Shown here in pieces: positions 1 to 11,240 of a DNA stretch of 33,771 nucleotides. The notes beneath the pieces were generated by a model that saw only the letters and a list, made by a program, of their open reading frames with translations, did no database searches and was not told the DNA's origin. Location: the NCBI GenBank assembly GCA_003833135.1, contig QZLH01000430.1, positions 1 to 33,771 of the forward strand, read 5' to 3'. A program made the position numbers and the translations under genes. Within the stretch, counting starts at the first letter, position 1; each line of letters starts with the position of its first letter. This stretch comes from Oehlia diaphana. Its lineage: Eukaryota; Glomeromycota; Glomeromycetes; Glomerales; Glomeraceae.

Positions 1-3000
1 AGATGCTGATCCCCCATCTTTGGTATTGATTTGCTGATTATATAAATACATTTCGAATCAAGCTTTTCTATTTTAGTACGATCGGCAACCAACAAATCTT
101 TTAGTGTTTTAACTATTATTTTTCCCTGGATATATATAGTAATTTTCTGTCGATCATATGCGAATCAGGTCTTAAATATAATATTATTATATTATATTAT
201 TATTTATAATATTAGTCAATAGTATGTAACAGAAAATATATAATGGTATAAATTTTCATATAAAAATAATATGTAGGTTAAGGTGCTTATAAGGAGGTGT
301 TCTTATATAGAGGGTGATTATATGGGGTCTGAAGAGATTGACTCTATGAAATATTTTTAGAAAATTGATCATATGTCGGAGTTTTTTCTATTTATTCTGA
401 TTCTTTGAATAAAAATTTGAAAAATAACATTTTCTTTTCGTGAGGTGATATAAAAAGTTGATATGTATATAAAATTAATGGTTTATTAATACGAGTAGAA
501 GTCATGGTTAAGACTTAAGATACTATGGTTTAATGAATTTCAAGAAAAAATAAATATTTGCGTTAATTTATTTTTAAATTTTTTTAAATGATCTTATCCA
601 ATCAATGGATGTTTAAAAGAAATAACTTTAATTATAAAATTTTCTTTCCATATTTATATTTTACACATTGTAATCGGTCTAATATTAGATTTTTTTTTTA
701 TTATTATTTTTTTTATGATCGTCGTCTAAGACTACCTCCACGAAAGAGATTTTTGAATGATTTTATTTTTTTTTAAAAAAAAAATGATAAAAATTGACTA
801 TTGAAATTAAATAATAAAATAAAAAATTGTAACAATGATAAATTATTATTTGTTGTTTAATGAATTTTCTTTTCTCTTCTTCTATAAAATTTTACTTTTA
901 ATTCTAATTCTTTTTCACGTATTTTCTAACCTTTTTTTTTCCATGTTGTCGGTATATCATAACAATAAATATATTCGTTTATCAAATTTAATTACAAGAT
1001 GCGTACTGAAAAAGTTGCGCAGAACAAACTTAGATTTTTTTAATTATCCAAATTTTTCATTTATACATAGTAGTATTAAAGAACAAAAGAAATTTATTAA
1101 ATAACAAATTTACATCAAACAATCGCCATACATCATATCAATTGATTAAAGCCTTTTAAAATCCATTTCGATGAATTATATAGAAATGCAAATGATTTTG
1201 TAATAACAATATGATCCAACATTTCAATAACGCCATAGGTATCTATTAAAACGATCGAACAACTCCCTTATAATTTTACGCGACGTAGGAAATTTTGAAA
1301 TCATAGACTTATTATTATAAACGCCAAATGGATTACACCGCATAACGTGCAGTTTCTTTTTAAGATCACCTTTTTCTTTCTAAGTCAGTTATCAAATAGT
1401 TGTTTTATAATAAAAATTTAAACTTTCACTATTTCTTGTCGGTTACGACGGATGCGGTTTGATATTTGTATTTTAAGTTTAGTATCATTGAATTACTGAC
1501 GTCGTCAGCGTCAAGATGCCCGATGTTGCGCATAATATATTGAATAAATTTATTCGCTAGTGTAAATCAATACAATCAGTTTAATATGAAAGTACGTTTG
1601 ATATCTGATATTGATCATACAAAATTTATAAATAGGACAATATTATTGAAAAAACTAAGGTTTGTTTGCTCTTATTCATAATTCTCTTCCCTATTAGACT
1701 ATATAAAAAAAATCTACACGCAAAATAATAAAAATAAAAAAAAGAACGTTAATAATAATAACAATAATTGCTATAGAGCCAGCATAGTACGGTACGCTAC
1801 TATATTTTGGAAATTTTATCAGCTGGTACGGTATGGAAATTTTTTGAATTATGTGAAAATCTTTGAATTTTTTTTATGCGGAATTTTAAATTAATTTAAA
1901 AATCTTATTGAGCACGTCTGAAACTATGTCCCATTTTTAGATGGACAAGCACCATAACCACCCAGCGATAAATAACTTTGCGACAATTAGGTACACGCTA
2001 TGTAATGTTAAAGAGCGTCCTAATAATAAATTTTCTAGTTTTATTCAGAAGAAACTTTTTATACCGCCTGGATGTGAAAGTGTGAAAATTAGTCCAGATT
2101 TTACCGGTATAAGTTAACCGATACACATTTCTTGAACGGCCAATAAAAATGATAAAAAAGCTCAAAAAAGTTTTATGATTTTGTCACTTAAATCAAATAC
2201 TATCACAATACACTTTAATATGAAATATATCAGAAAAGTTGTAAATTTTAAAGAATTTTTATTAAAAATATTGAAAATAATTATGATTATTAATATAATT
2301 TTACGTATCTAGCTCGCGAGTGTAACATTTTTAAAATAACTGTTCATATCGATGAGATCATCCACCGCTGTACCTTAAAGGACAAATTTTAAATAGACAC
2401 TTACTTTATCAATAAATTATCTTTTATTTCTTATAATCGGTTTTTTTTTGGATCATTGGAAATATTTTCTCGGTAATTTCTGGTTGAGCTTCGCTAACAG
2501 TATTATACTTCTGGATTTCAGAAGCCAACTTGAAAATTCTCTACAATGATATCTTATGAAGTCTCCTATATAAGAGTAAATGAATATAATAATATATAAA
2601 TAAATAGCTATATTTTTATATTTTTTTTTAAAAAAACAATAATTGGCTTTTTCTTTTATTTAACACCGAATAGTCTAAAAAGATGTGTTACTAAAATGAC
2701 ATCCAATAAATAAATCAAATTAGGCATCATATTTATGTAACACGGGGAACAATATTAATACAGTCCAAAATTTCAATTTTTTATTTATGATGATCCTTTT
2801 CTAAAAATTGTAAACCTTAAGAGCGAAAAGTAACTCTTTTTGAAATAAATTCGTCCTAGTTTGTTAGGTTAATATTTCTAAAAAAAGAGGCCGGTTGCTA
2901 ATTCTAGAACGCCAACATGCATTGGAATTTCCAACATATACTTTTAATAAAAAATTTTTAATCGGCTTCATCCGTAATGAGCTGCATAAGTGTATCACAC

Positions 3001-3248
3001 AAAACAATGTCTATTAGACGCAGTAGGTGAACTTTATTGTTTCGCAATGATTTAATGCTTATCAATAATGGTATAATATAAATTATTATTATTATTAATA
3101 TTGTATCCTATTTTTTAAAACAATTGATTATTATAAATTAGTAGTAAAATGAACAATTTTAGAAAATGTGTTACAAATGCATATTAGCGTTTCGGAATTG
3201 ATCATATAATTTATATTTTTAAATAATCAAACCAAATAAAGTAAAAAA
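1..3248. other. AT-rich non-coding stretch
   Basis: No convincing gene is visible. Two hydrophobic or low-complexity open frames near 588-1104 are dominated by runs of Phe, Tyr, Leu and Lys, as expected by chance in poly(T)/poly(A) DNA, and are not called. The stretch holds a MITE fragment near 349-392 and two T(n)A(n) tracts at 766-784 and 2621-2636. Nothing else could be assigned. Confidence 0.6.
349..392 (+). repeat. Fragment of a short MITE family
   Basis: The sequence around a TTGATCATATGTC core followed by a GAGTTTTTTCT run matches, in reverse orientation, the right-hand parts of the elements at 25689-25809 and 26136-26233 and the left part of the copy at 30022. No end or TSD is preserved here, so it is only a solo fragment. 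Confidence 0.4.
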
Positions 3249-3868
3249 ATGAGGGTTGAAAAAATTTATAAAGGAGACGAAATTTTGAAAAAAATTTTTT
3301 TTTTTTTTTTACACATATATTTGCTTAATTTTTTAAAATTTTTCACAAAAAAATTTATATTTCTTTACTTTCATATGATCGATAATTTATCAAAATTTAC
3401 CCAGAAAATTTTTTATAAAAAATTTCTTCAAACAAATCAGTCAGAATTGTTTAACAAGAATATGATTCAAGAATTTACTAAAGTAATTCCAGTAAATGAA
3501 CAGAGGTTATCAACAAATGGTAAATGGCAAAATGATCCTATTTACCCCAATAAAATGTTATCTTTTATTATAAACGAAGCTAAAAATGCCATTGAACCAA
3601 GCTCTAATTTGATAATTTAAACACTTTGATTGAAAAAAAAGGGTTTACTGCACTTTCAAATAATGAATATAATTCATTAATTGATGAAAGTGCATCTTTT
3701 AATAACTTGTAAGTGTTGTTCATTAAATATTTTTGATATTTGTAAATAATTAATATTTCATTAAATTTTTAATTCTATTATTTTTACAGAGAATTATTTT
3801 GGAAAATTTTTGCCATTAATCATAATATTTATATTATTATATTTTTTGGCACGTATAAAAAATCCTAA
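3249..3868 (+). pseudogene. Unrecognised two-exon gene with an apparent frameshift
   Basis: An open frame runs from the ATG at 3249 to a TAA at 3618-3620. A second in-frame Met at 3375 (MIDNLSKFTQK) is the more believable protein start, because the first 42 residues cross a poly(T) run and are Phe/Leu/Lys-rich. The coding character continues after the stop in another frame (NTLIEKKGFTALSNNEY, from 3620), so about one base has been gained or lost near 3612-3620. The second frame ends in a GTAAGT donor at 3709. An 81-bp intron ends in TTTTTACAG at 3789. Exon 2 (3790-3868) joins in phase and encodes a short hydrophobic tail ending GTYKKS before TAA. I do not recognise the family. The coding-like composition and clean intron argue for a real gene, now probably broken; a sequence error could also explain the shift. 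Confidence 0.42.
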
Positions 3869-4109
3869 AGCAAGAAACTCTGTAATATTTGAGACACTTT
3901 TATAATACAAGACATTATTGAAAGACATATCTTAAGTTAATATTACATTGAACATTTGTCCTATTGCTTCTTTAAGATCAGTAAGGTTGAATGTTTAGCA
4001 TTCTACTACTGATTTTGATTTATATCTTAGTAAGTAAATTTAACTGAAAAAATATATAGTAAATAGATTGTAAATTATGATATTACTTATTAGACATTTT
4101 AATTTGAAA
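3869..4109. other. Non-coding spacer
   Basis: AT-rich downstream sequence of the broken gene. No feature is seen. Confidence 0.4.
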
Positions 4110-4169
4110 ATTGCTAAAGCTCACCGGCGGTGATGGTCATGACCATCACCGCCGGTGAGCTTTAGCAAT
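4110..4169. repeat. 60-bp perfect palindrome
   Basis: Two 30-bp arms are exact reverse complements with no spacer; the centre lies between 4139 and 4140 (GGTCA|TGACC). The outer part reads ATTGCTAAAGCTCACCGGCG and is far more GC-rich than the surroundings. The same end motif recurs at 11627-11653 as a single arm (ACTGGTGAGTTTTAGCAAT). This suggests a transposon terminal inverted repeat whose internal sequence has been lost, leaving two ends head to head. No clear TSD was found. Confidence 0.9.
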
Positions 4170-4507
4170 ACCTTTTTAATTTTACCATTAATTTAATAAA
4201 AATATAATATTTTAGACTGCGCCATAAAAATGTATTTATTTTTTCTTGAATATCGTTTATTGGATGAATATGAAAAGATGATTGTCTTTAATTTCTCTGA
4301 CAAAAGTATAAATATTTTTCTATTTGGTCAATAAAACCCTAAAACTTTGAACTGGCTCCCACATCTTATAAGATTGATTCTATGCCCAAAATAACAAATT
4401 TTACACATCATGTCATAATTAACTCAACAATTAAGTTAAACTGAAATATAAATTGGAAATTTTTATGCGATCGCATAATTCTGGTCAATTTTTAGAATAT
4501 GGCAAGT
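4170..4507. other. Non-coding spacer
   Basis: AT-rich sequence between the palindrome and the MITE. No gene or repeat is recognised. Confidence 0.4.
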
Positions 4508-4727
4508 ACCCAGAAATATGTATATATGGGTCAGGTGATGAAAAAATTTTTACTATGAACGGTACGCTTATTTTCAGCGCCGGAATTATGATAATGCTAG
4601 TCGAATACTATAATAGGAAATAAAATTTCGACTGGAATTATCAAAAATGATCTAAAAAAGGAATGATTTTCATATTTTTTTCAAATACGCGAACTCAAAC
4701 CTGACCCTTTTATATATATTTCTGGGT
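4508..4727. mobile_element. MITE with 29-bp inverted ends
   Basis: Terminal inverted repeats 4508-4536 and 4699-4727 match at 26 of 29 positions (ACCCAGAAATAT ... GGGTCAGGT). The 162-bp interior has no coding capacity. The left end is preceded by TA and the right end by TC where a TA duplication would be expected, so a Tc1/mariner-type origin is possible but not shown. An ATATGG flanks the region a few bases out on both sides and is an alternative TSD. The superfamily is left open. Confidence 0.7.
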
Positions 4728-6400
4728 CCTATATGGTGTATAATATTGTTTCAAACCAGTGATTTGGTGAAATATCTGATAATCTTTAATCGTAAGAAAT
4801 ATCAACAATAATATGTTATTAAATTATTTTTTTACTAATTTATATTATCGGGAAATTTTTCTAGGAGATATGCGTTAATGAAAAGGTCGCATAACATACA
4901 TCGATATTAATCGGACTCATCAAGTAATATCAATATGGATAAGTAGTGATAAATTATTTGAATTTAACCTAAATGATATATCGATAAAAATCACGTCGAG
5001 TAATTAAATAAACAATAATCACCAGTAGCGTTAAATAACATTTGTTAAATAATATTAAATTGTTTTAGCATAATTTTATTACATTAATAAATTAATGAAA
5101 TATATTAATCAATCCATACTAAATCTATATACTAATCTAATTATAAAAGTAAACAGTTAACGTTAAGTTTTTCAAGGAAACTTTCTAATTAGATCCTTCA
5201 AAACCTAAAAGAGAAACAAAAAAAATATTAATGATTGTTTTGTTAAAAATATATATATATATATATATATTTTTAAATACAAGCCCGATATCTACCTTGA
5301 GAAAAATACCGATATCCACCTTGAGATCTGAAGAATCGACCATTTAAAAAAGACAAATAATGAAATGTTAGTAAATGCTTTATTAAAATAATTTTTTTTT
5401 TAAAAAAAAAAATTACCAATGTGAACTTCCCATGCGTTATTGCCAAGAGATACGGCCGTCTAAAAAAAAGAAAGTTAACGAAATGTTAGTAAACGTTTCG
5501 TTAAAATAAATGAATTACAACTTCCGAAATCTACACTATAGATTAAATAAGTACTAGGCCACAAAAAGATTAATGAATTGGCCAGTTACCCTTTTGACAT
5601 ATTCAATTATGCATAATTTAAAATTTTTATATGTTTTGTCTAAAAAAAAAAGATAATAAAAATATTTGTACAAGTATTTATTATACAAGCAGTAGATTAA
5701 TTTGATAATTTACCTGAACATATTTGATATTTAAATCAAATTCTCTTTTTCGGTTGATGATTTCAATAAATCAAATCTAGAATAATATTGTTAAAGATGA
5801 CATTATCTAAAGTATTAAAATATTTCAAAAATTACATTTAGGATTAAGAGATAGTAGGTAATTATTATACATAAATATACGTATACATTTTTTTAGCTAT
5901 GACTAATTTAATTATATGTAAATTTTGCGGATAATCGAGATAATTATGAATAAGATTTTGTAAAACAGCAAGTAAAGAAATAAAATGTTGATAGTATACA
6001 AACGTTTATAAATTTTGTATTAACAATAATTATTCGAAATTCCTGAGTTACGATCATATTATCCGGATAATATTTGTTATATAAATAAATGTCGTCACAT
6101 ACTAAAAACAATATAAAATTTTATATTGAAAAAATAATGCGATAAAACTATTCTATTAACGTCGGTACAAAATGTATCTATCATAGCTTTAGAAATCATT
6201 CCATATGTGATTTGATGAATCAATTTACTCGGTTTATTTCTTCTTTTTTTCTTCTTCAATGATTGCTTAATCACTTATTTATAAGTTATTTCGGTTTCTT
6301 CTTTATTAAAAAGATAAATATATTACTTCACTATGAAACTTAGTATAAAATTTGATCCTTTTCAAAAAATTCTTTTATCTTCAGATGTAATAATCTATTT
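4728..6400. repeat. Non-coding stretch with local repeats
   Basis: No gene is seen. It holds a pure (AT)n tract near 5250-5270 and a tandem duplication of about 25 bp containing CCGATATCYACCTTGAG at 5285-5301 and 5309-5327. A T10A11 tract lies at 5392-5412. A diverged direct repeat of about 45 bp built around GAAATGTTAGTAAA occurs near 5345-5390 and 5465-5510. The remainder is unassigned AT-rich DNA. Confidence 0.55.
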
Positions 6401-6656
6401 ATGCTCAAATATTGCAATTGATTACATGTGATCGGGATACGATGTGACTGGCTTGGACAGACAAATTCTTCGTGACTAAATTATTTGTAAGATATATGTA
6501 GTGATGTTTCCTTTGGATAATTTGAATATTATCGTTACTTGGCTTGAGAATTTCGAATTGTTGGATCAGAATCATCATAACCCACATGATATGTCAAAAA
6601 AAGGTATTTCCATTGAGAATCAGTTAGATCAGATAATAAAAAGATTACTTTTATAA
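6400..6656 (+). pseudogene. Fragment of an unrecognised coding sequence
   Basis: The clearest part is an open frame with an ATG at 6504 and TAA at 6654-6656 (50 residues, beginning MFPLDNLNIIVTWLENFELL). It has mixed polar and hydrophobic codons, unlike the homopolymer-driven frames around it. Upstream, in a different frame, 6400-6500 reads LQLITCDRDTM, stop, LAWTDKFFVTKLFVRYM, which also looks like protein. The two parts are best explained as one decayed sequence with a stop and a frameshift. The minus-strand open frame over the same bases is a shadow. The family is not recognised. Confidence 0.35.
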
Positions 6657-7406
6657 ATCCAGTATTTGAAGACGAAAGTTTATGTCTGCAGAGATGAGTA
6701 AAATATAACTAAAATAAAAATAATCGACGAGTCACGCTATTCTTATCGTTTCATAGCTACATCGAGTGTTAAAATGATTTGTCAACTCATTATATGTTGA
6801 ATGTAAATATTCAATTCACTTCTAAAGAAATTTTAAGGACAACATCATGGAAGAAATACAAAAAAACAAGAAGTACTAGTCTTAATATTATTTCGGGTGC
6901 GTAAGCCAACACTTCTCCGGAACAATTCCTCCACTGTACCAGAAAAAAATAAAACAAAGACAACAAAAGTAAAGGAACACAAATAAAAAAAAATAAAAGT
7001 TTTTTAAAAAAAAAATATTGTGGAACCCTAGTAAGATACAGTACAATGACAATCATAGAAATAAGTTGCTAATTCTCAACTTACCACAATGGTGAAGAAA
7101 ATTCAAAATTCGTAGATTCTGTCAACAAATTAAAAATTTCATCAGGACGCCATTCTATTATATTCTTAAATATATGAAAATCAATATATGATTAATATTA
7201 ATTTCACAATCTCGTAGTGAATGTTTCAAACTTTCAATTTATAATTTTAATATTGATATTTTAAATATAATTATGTCGAAATTTTATTATTTATTGTAAA
7301 ATTTCATATATACTATTATTAAATTAGAAAATGATGTTGTCATTTTTCTTCAGCTAAAATAATAACGTCGTCTTATTTTTGGTTCTAATGCAAAATGTTT
7401 ACTCTT
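6657..7406. other. AT-rich non-coding stretch
   Basis: No gene can be supported. Short protein-like stretches on the plus strand around 6840-6985 are interrupted in every frame. The minus-strand open frame there is a run of hydrophobic codons over A-rich DNA and is not called. Confidence 0.4.
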
Positions 7407-7598
7407 CCCTATAAAAAGATATCAGAAATTGTTGTCATCGAAAATGTCCGGAAAATACTTTCTGGACACTGGGCCTTAATCCTCCTAGACATTTTCTGGA
7501 CATTTTCTGGAAAATCACAATCATGTCTCAACATCCGGAATATTGCAATTTCCGCCTGAAATTCTCTGCATCTTACCGAACATTCATTTTTATAGAGG
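7407..7598. mobile_element. MITE of the CCCTATAAAAA group, TSD CTT
   Basis: The left end reads CCCTATAAAAAGATATC and the right end, read inward, CCTCTATAAAAATGAATG, followed inward by GTTCGG. The element is bracketed by a perfect 3-bp duplication CTT (7404-7406 and 7599-7601). An inner inverted repeat lies at about 7439-7465 against 7487-7512 (GAAAATGTCCGGAAAAT-like). It has no coding capacity. It shares end sequence and TSD length with the elements at 12678, 16113 and 26136. The 3-bp TSD and CNCTRNAAAA-like start are compatible with CACTA/CMC transposons, but that is inference. Confidence 0.7.
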
Positions 7599-7888
7599 CT
7601 TATATATTGCATCAATTAAATATTCTAAGTAGTTAATTTTCTCGAAACAAAACAAAAACAATTTTAGGAGCTAAATAATTCTATCTTATTATAATTTTTT
7701 GTGCGATACATCACAAAATATAATTGGGGTTTCCTTTTATACAGATGACGACATATTATCACACCAAGAAATTTATTGTTGGTAGAATAATAATAAAAAT
7801 TAAATTGTTCTTTATCTGTATTTTTTAAAAAAAGAAAATATTTTATAAGGAAAAGCAAAATTTGCATTATAATTATACTTTACTAACC

Positions 7889-7990
7889 ATGAAAGCTTCT
7901 ATTATTATTACTACAATTATTTCTATTCTTTGCTTTATTGCATGTATTGGTACAGGTATGAAACTTGTAATGTTTTTTCCAAATTGTTAA
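7889..7990 (+). CDS. Putative small secreted peptide or signal-peptide exon
   Basis: The ATG at 7889 opens a 33-residue frame beginning MKASIIITTIISILCFIACI, a textbook signal peptide: a Lys after Met, then a long hydrophobic core ending in small residues. Read without splicing it stops at 7988-7990. A good donor, ACAG|GTATGA, occurs at 7955/7956 (phase 1), so 7889-7955 may be the first exon of a secreted protein with the rest downstream. No continuation was found nearby. A phase-compatible short terminal exon exists only at 19194, more than 11 kb away. No family is recognised. The gene status rests on the signal-peptide-like composition alone. Confidence 0.4.
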   Translation: MKASIIITTIISILCFIACIGTGMKLVMFFPNC

Positions 7991-8943
7991 GTTATAATAT
8001 TCATTATATATATAGAGAGAGAGAGTTTGGTATTTAGTATCTCATATAATGTTGTAAAGTATTTTTTTGTGCACGGAATTGTGCACTGTGCACTATTAAT
8101 TTTTTGTGCACTATGAAATTTTTTGTGTGCATACGTGCGCATTGTCACTCTAATAAATATTGTAATTATCAAATATATTGATACAATTAGTTTTCAAGTG
8201 AAAGAACTATTTGTGATAATTGATGGATATTGAATAAATTTCAACTTACTTTTAATTCATTAAAATGTTCTGTTGATGAGAATACAAGTAATATAAGTAA
8301 TATATGTGATGATATTATTGTAGTTTATTTTAGTAAATCATAGTAAAAGTATATAACTTAATACATTTTATATCAAAAAAAAAAAAATAAATAAATAAAA
8401 TTTGTATGATTAGCATTAATGATTTGAAAAATATATACCAAATTTTTCAATTTTTTTTAGAAATAATAATTGCCAAAACTATAGCTTTTCAGTGACGAAA
8501 ATAATCATGTGACCTTATACGTGATGTTACTGCTACTTTTTTTCTTGAAACGCTAGCATATTCTCAAAACTAATCATCTTTGAATGAATAATTTATGCGG
8601 ATTAATATGATGTTTCTGATAAATGAAAATTTATTGTTTTATTAATACTAGATTTGTGGCTATGGATTTAGCGTTCTGGTATTATGGCTTTTTTTTAATC
8701 ATAGCCAAAATTATTATTTGGATCTTCCTAACATGATTTATTTTTAAATTATTTTATTTGTTAAAAAAATTTTAAATATAAATAGCCTTAAATTTTGCTA
8801 TTTAATTATTGATCCCTTTCCTTTATTTCTTTATTTTTTTTATTTTATATACTATCGGGATAAATTATTACATAATATATAATAAAACCTTACAACATGT
8901 GACTAAAGTCATCAAACTTATTATATAGTAAGTATATGATCCC
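7991..8943. other. AT-rich non-coding stretch
   Basis: No gene is supported. A GAGAGA microsatellite lies near 8016-8027 and a GTGCAC cluster follows at 8069-8111 (separate entry). Confidence 0.4.
8066..8152. repeat. GTGCAC repeat cluster, possible transposon end
   Basis: Four GTGCAC palindromes start at 8069, 8081, 8088 and 8106. The unit GTGCACTATKAAWTTTTT is repeated in tandem, and the block ends in GTGCGCATTGTCACTCTA. Read from the right this is TAGAGTGACAATGCGCAC, which resembles a hAT-type terminus. A matching left terminus is not seen, so this may be a one-ended relic. Confidence 0.4.
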
Positions 8944-9145
8944 ATTCATTTATACCTATAATCGGTTACTGGCGTGGTTTCACATCAGGTAGCCTTTCTC
9001 TTCCCGTAACTTTACATGGGATCGATTACCCAGTGTACTCTTTAGCATATGCAAAGTGAAATTCTATGTGATCACGCACTATTTGTATCTCGGTACTTAC
9101 TTTTCTTTAATAAAACAATAAAACAATTCATTTATACCTATAATC
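8944..9145 (+). mobile_element. tRNA-like SINE with 20-bp target-site duplication
   Basis: A perfect 20-bp direct repeat (ATTCATTTATACCTATAATC) at 8944-8963 and 9126-9145 flanks a 162-bp insert, 8964-9125. The insert begins GGTTACTGGCGTGG, with an A-box-like TGGCGTGG near 8970. About 45 bp downstream it has a B-box-like GGGATCGATTACC at 9018-9030, the spacing expected of an internal RNA polymerase III promoter. The 3' end is A-rich (TTTAATAAAACAATAAAAC). A long TSD, a tRNA-like head and an A-rich tail together define a SINE moved by LINE machinery. The head does not fold as a clean tRNA, so it is not called a tRNA gene. The perfect TSD suggests a fairly recent insertion. Confidence 0.8.
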
Positions 9146-10202
9146 ATTCAAAATTCATTGCAGAGAAATGGGAGGATGAAATGGGATATTTCAATACATA
9201 TTCTACTTATATATCAAGATGAATGAATATGTATTGATTCATTAATATATGAGCCATTGATTTCATATAATTCACATAATATAAAAGAGAAATCTTTGAG
9301 TATTCTATATATTTAAAAAAAGTGTATTTACATTCACTAAAGACTTATTTCTCTCAAATGGTTATTTAAGGAATTAAATTATAAAAACAATATAGATGCT
9401 ATAAATATTAAAACTTCTGTTATTTGAACTGCCTAATGACAAGAAAGAATCAGTGTCTTTTGTAGAATTTCTTACATTTTAGTGTCCTTTACAAACATTT
9501 CTGTATTTTTTACAAAGAAAATAAGTAAAATAATTAACATAAAAATAGGATGAAATAAAATCTTAAATCATTATGATCTTAAATACATACAACAAATAAA
9601 TATACAAAAAAATTTATGATAACATTTAAATTTTGGTTATTATATTAGATAATGCTTGAATCTTTATAAAAATGAATTTTCATTTATATATACATTTCTG
9701 CTGACATAACAGCTTCAGTTGAAGGATACATAAATCATTGATTTGGTATAATTATTACTTATTTTTATATAAAAATTCCTTATAATTAAATTATTACTAG
9801 AAAGATTATGGTTATATCTTTAAAACAACTAGTAGGCATATATAAAATCCAGCAGTATTTACTATTTTAGTAATTGTTTTTGATTTCTATACCAAGTAGT
9901 ACTTTTGAAACTGTGAATAATTGTTAAATTCATTGTAAAAATAGTAGAAAAATGTTTAAAGTCCATTTGCAAAAAATGAAAACATACCTGATAAGAATTA
10001 ACTGGCAACTAGTTAGATAATTAATCAAGTTCTTATGTCTATAGATTTATTGGAATTTAAAATTGAACCAAAGATCTTATAGGCTAAAGTTATAATAATA
10101 TATTATTATAATTATATATTTATATAGTAAGCAATCTAATTTCTGTCAAAGGCAGAGCTTTCAAAATTGAAATTGTATAATAAAATTATATAATAACAAT
10201 TT
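9146..10202. other. AT-rich non-coding stretch
   Basis: No open frame, repeat or regulatory signal could be supported here. Confidence 0.4.
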
Positions 10203-10850
10203 TGGCTTTATTATTTGTGATTAAAAAAGCATCCTAATTCAGTTTTGATATGCAAAAGTAATGTATAAAAAAATCAAACTAAAAAGAGAATTAAAAAGCC
10301 TTTCAACAAAGAAGTAAACCAAAAAGGTCATTAGGAACTTGTGAAAAGAGCTGGAGTAACAGTGAGGAGGATGGTAATAATTAACATGAATATTTGTAAT
10401 TAATACTAATTTTTGGTTCAAAAAGGCCTTCTAATCTATTTTTAATCTGCAAAAAAAATGTTCATAAAGAAGCAAATTGAAGATGGATTAACTATATAAC
10501 AATTTGTTTTTAATTATAATTAAAAATTCTCCAATTCATTTCTAATATACAGATAGAATATACTGTATATGAAGAAGTAAATTGAAGAGGAATTTATTAT
10601 ATGACAATTTTGGTTTCTTAATATGCAGGTTAAATATTTATATGTAATTAATACAATAACTTTAGTTTAAAAAAGTCACCTAATTCTTTTCTAATATGTA
10701 GAAAAAATGTTCATTTAAAGGCAAATTAAAAAGGGGTTAATTATACAATAATTTGGTTTTATTTATAATTAAAAAAGCCTTTAAATTCATTTCTAATATG
10801 CAGGCAAAATGCTTATGAAGAAGCAAACTGAAGAGGGATTTATAATATAT
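10203..10850 (+). repeat. Degenerate tandem array, about five units
   Basis: Five diverged units share an ordered set of motifs: TTAAAAAAGCCTYCTAATTC, then TTTCTAATATGCAG, then AAGAAGCAAATTGAAGAGG, then TATATAACAATTTGGTTT. The CTAATTC-like anchor falls near 10233, 10431, 10531, 10680 and 10782. Spacing therefore alternates between about 100 bp and a longer form of 150-200 bp that carries an additional ATATTTGTAATTAATAC block. The array has no coding potential. It is an old minisatellite-like duplication whose units have drifted apart. Confidence 0.65.
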
Positions 10851-11240
10851 ATATTAGCTACTAGAATCATTCTGCATAAATTTATCTGATAGATGAAAAA
10901 GTGATGCATATATGTATATAGTATCAGCAATTCAGCATGCTATTATGGGATATATCAAATGGAAAACCACCTCTTCATAACTCCTCAAAGAAAATAGGCC
11001 TTACAAATTAAGCAGCAATTTTTTGACTGTTAAAACTTAAAAGCTATAAAATAGTAAAAGAAACAAATGAAAGTTGCTTATTGAATATTTTAAGAAAATA
11101 AAAACTTGAAGTATGCACTGGTGACCCAATTTGTTTATAAAAAAAAAACTTTATTCTTGGATATTGCCTTCATTTCCTGAAGCAAAAAAGAAGAAAATCA
11201 GAGAATTTTTAAAAGAACGTTCAAAAATTATGCCAACAAG

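Noticed and set aside
588..1104. Two small plus-strand frames rich in Phe, Leu and Tyr
   Set aside because: Composition follows poly(T)/poly(A) runs and there is no motif, splice site or context to support them.
6811..7056. 81-residue hydrophobic minus-strand frame
   Set aside because: Its membrane-like look comes from A-rich plus-strand DNA; no balanced codon use is seen.
7409..7615. 68-residue minus-strand open frame
   Set aside because: It lies within a MITE with a defined CTT duplication and runs over its right end.
8964..9035. tRNA gene
   Set aside because: A- and B-box-like motifs exist but acceptor, D and anticodon stems do not fold cleanly; the TSDs show a SINE instead.
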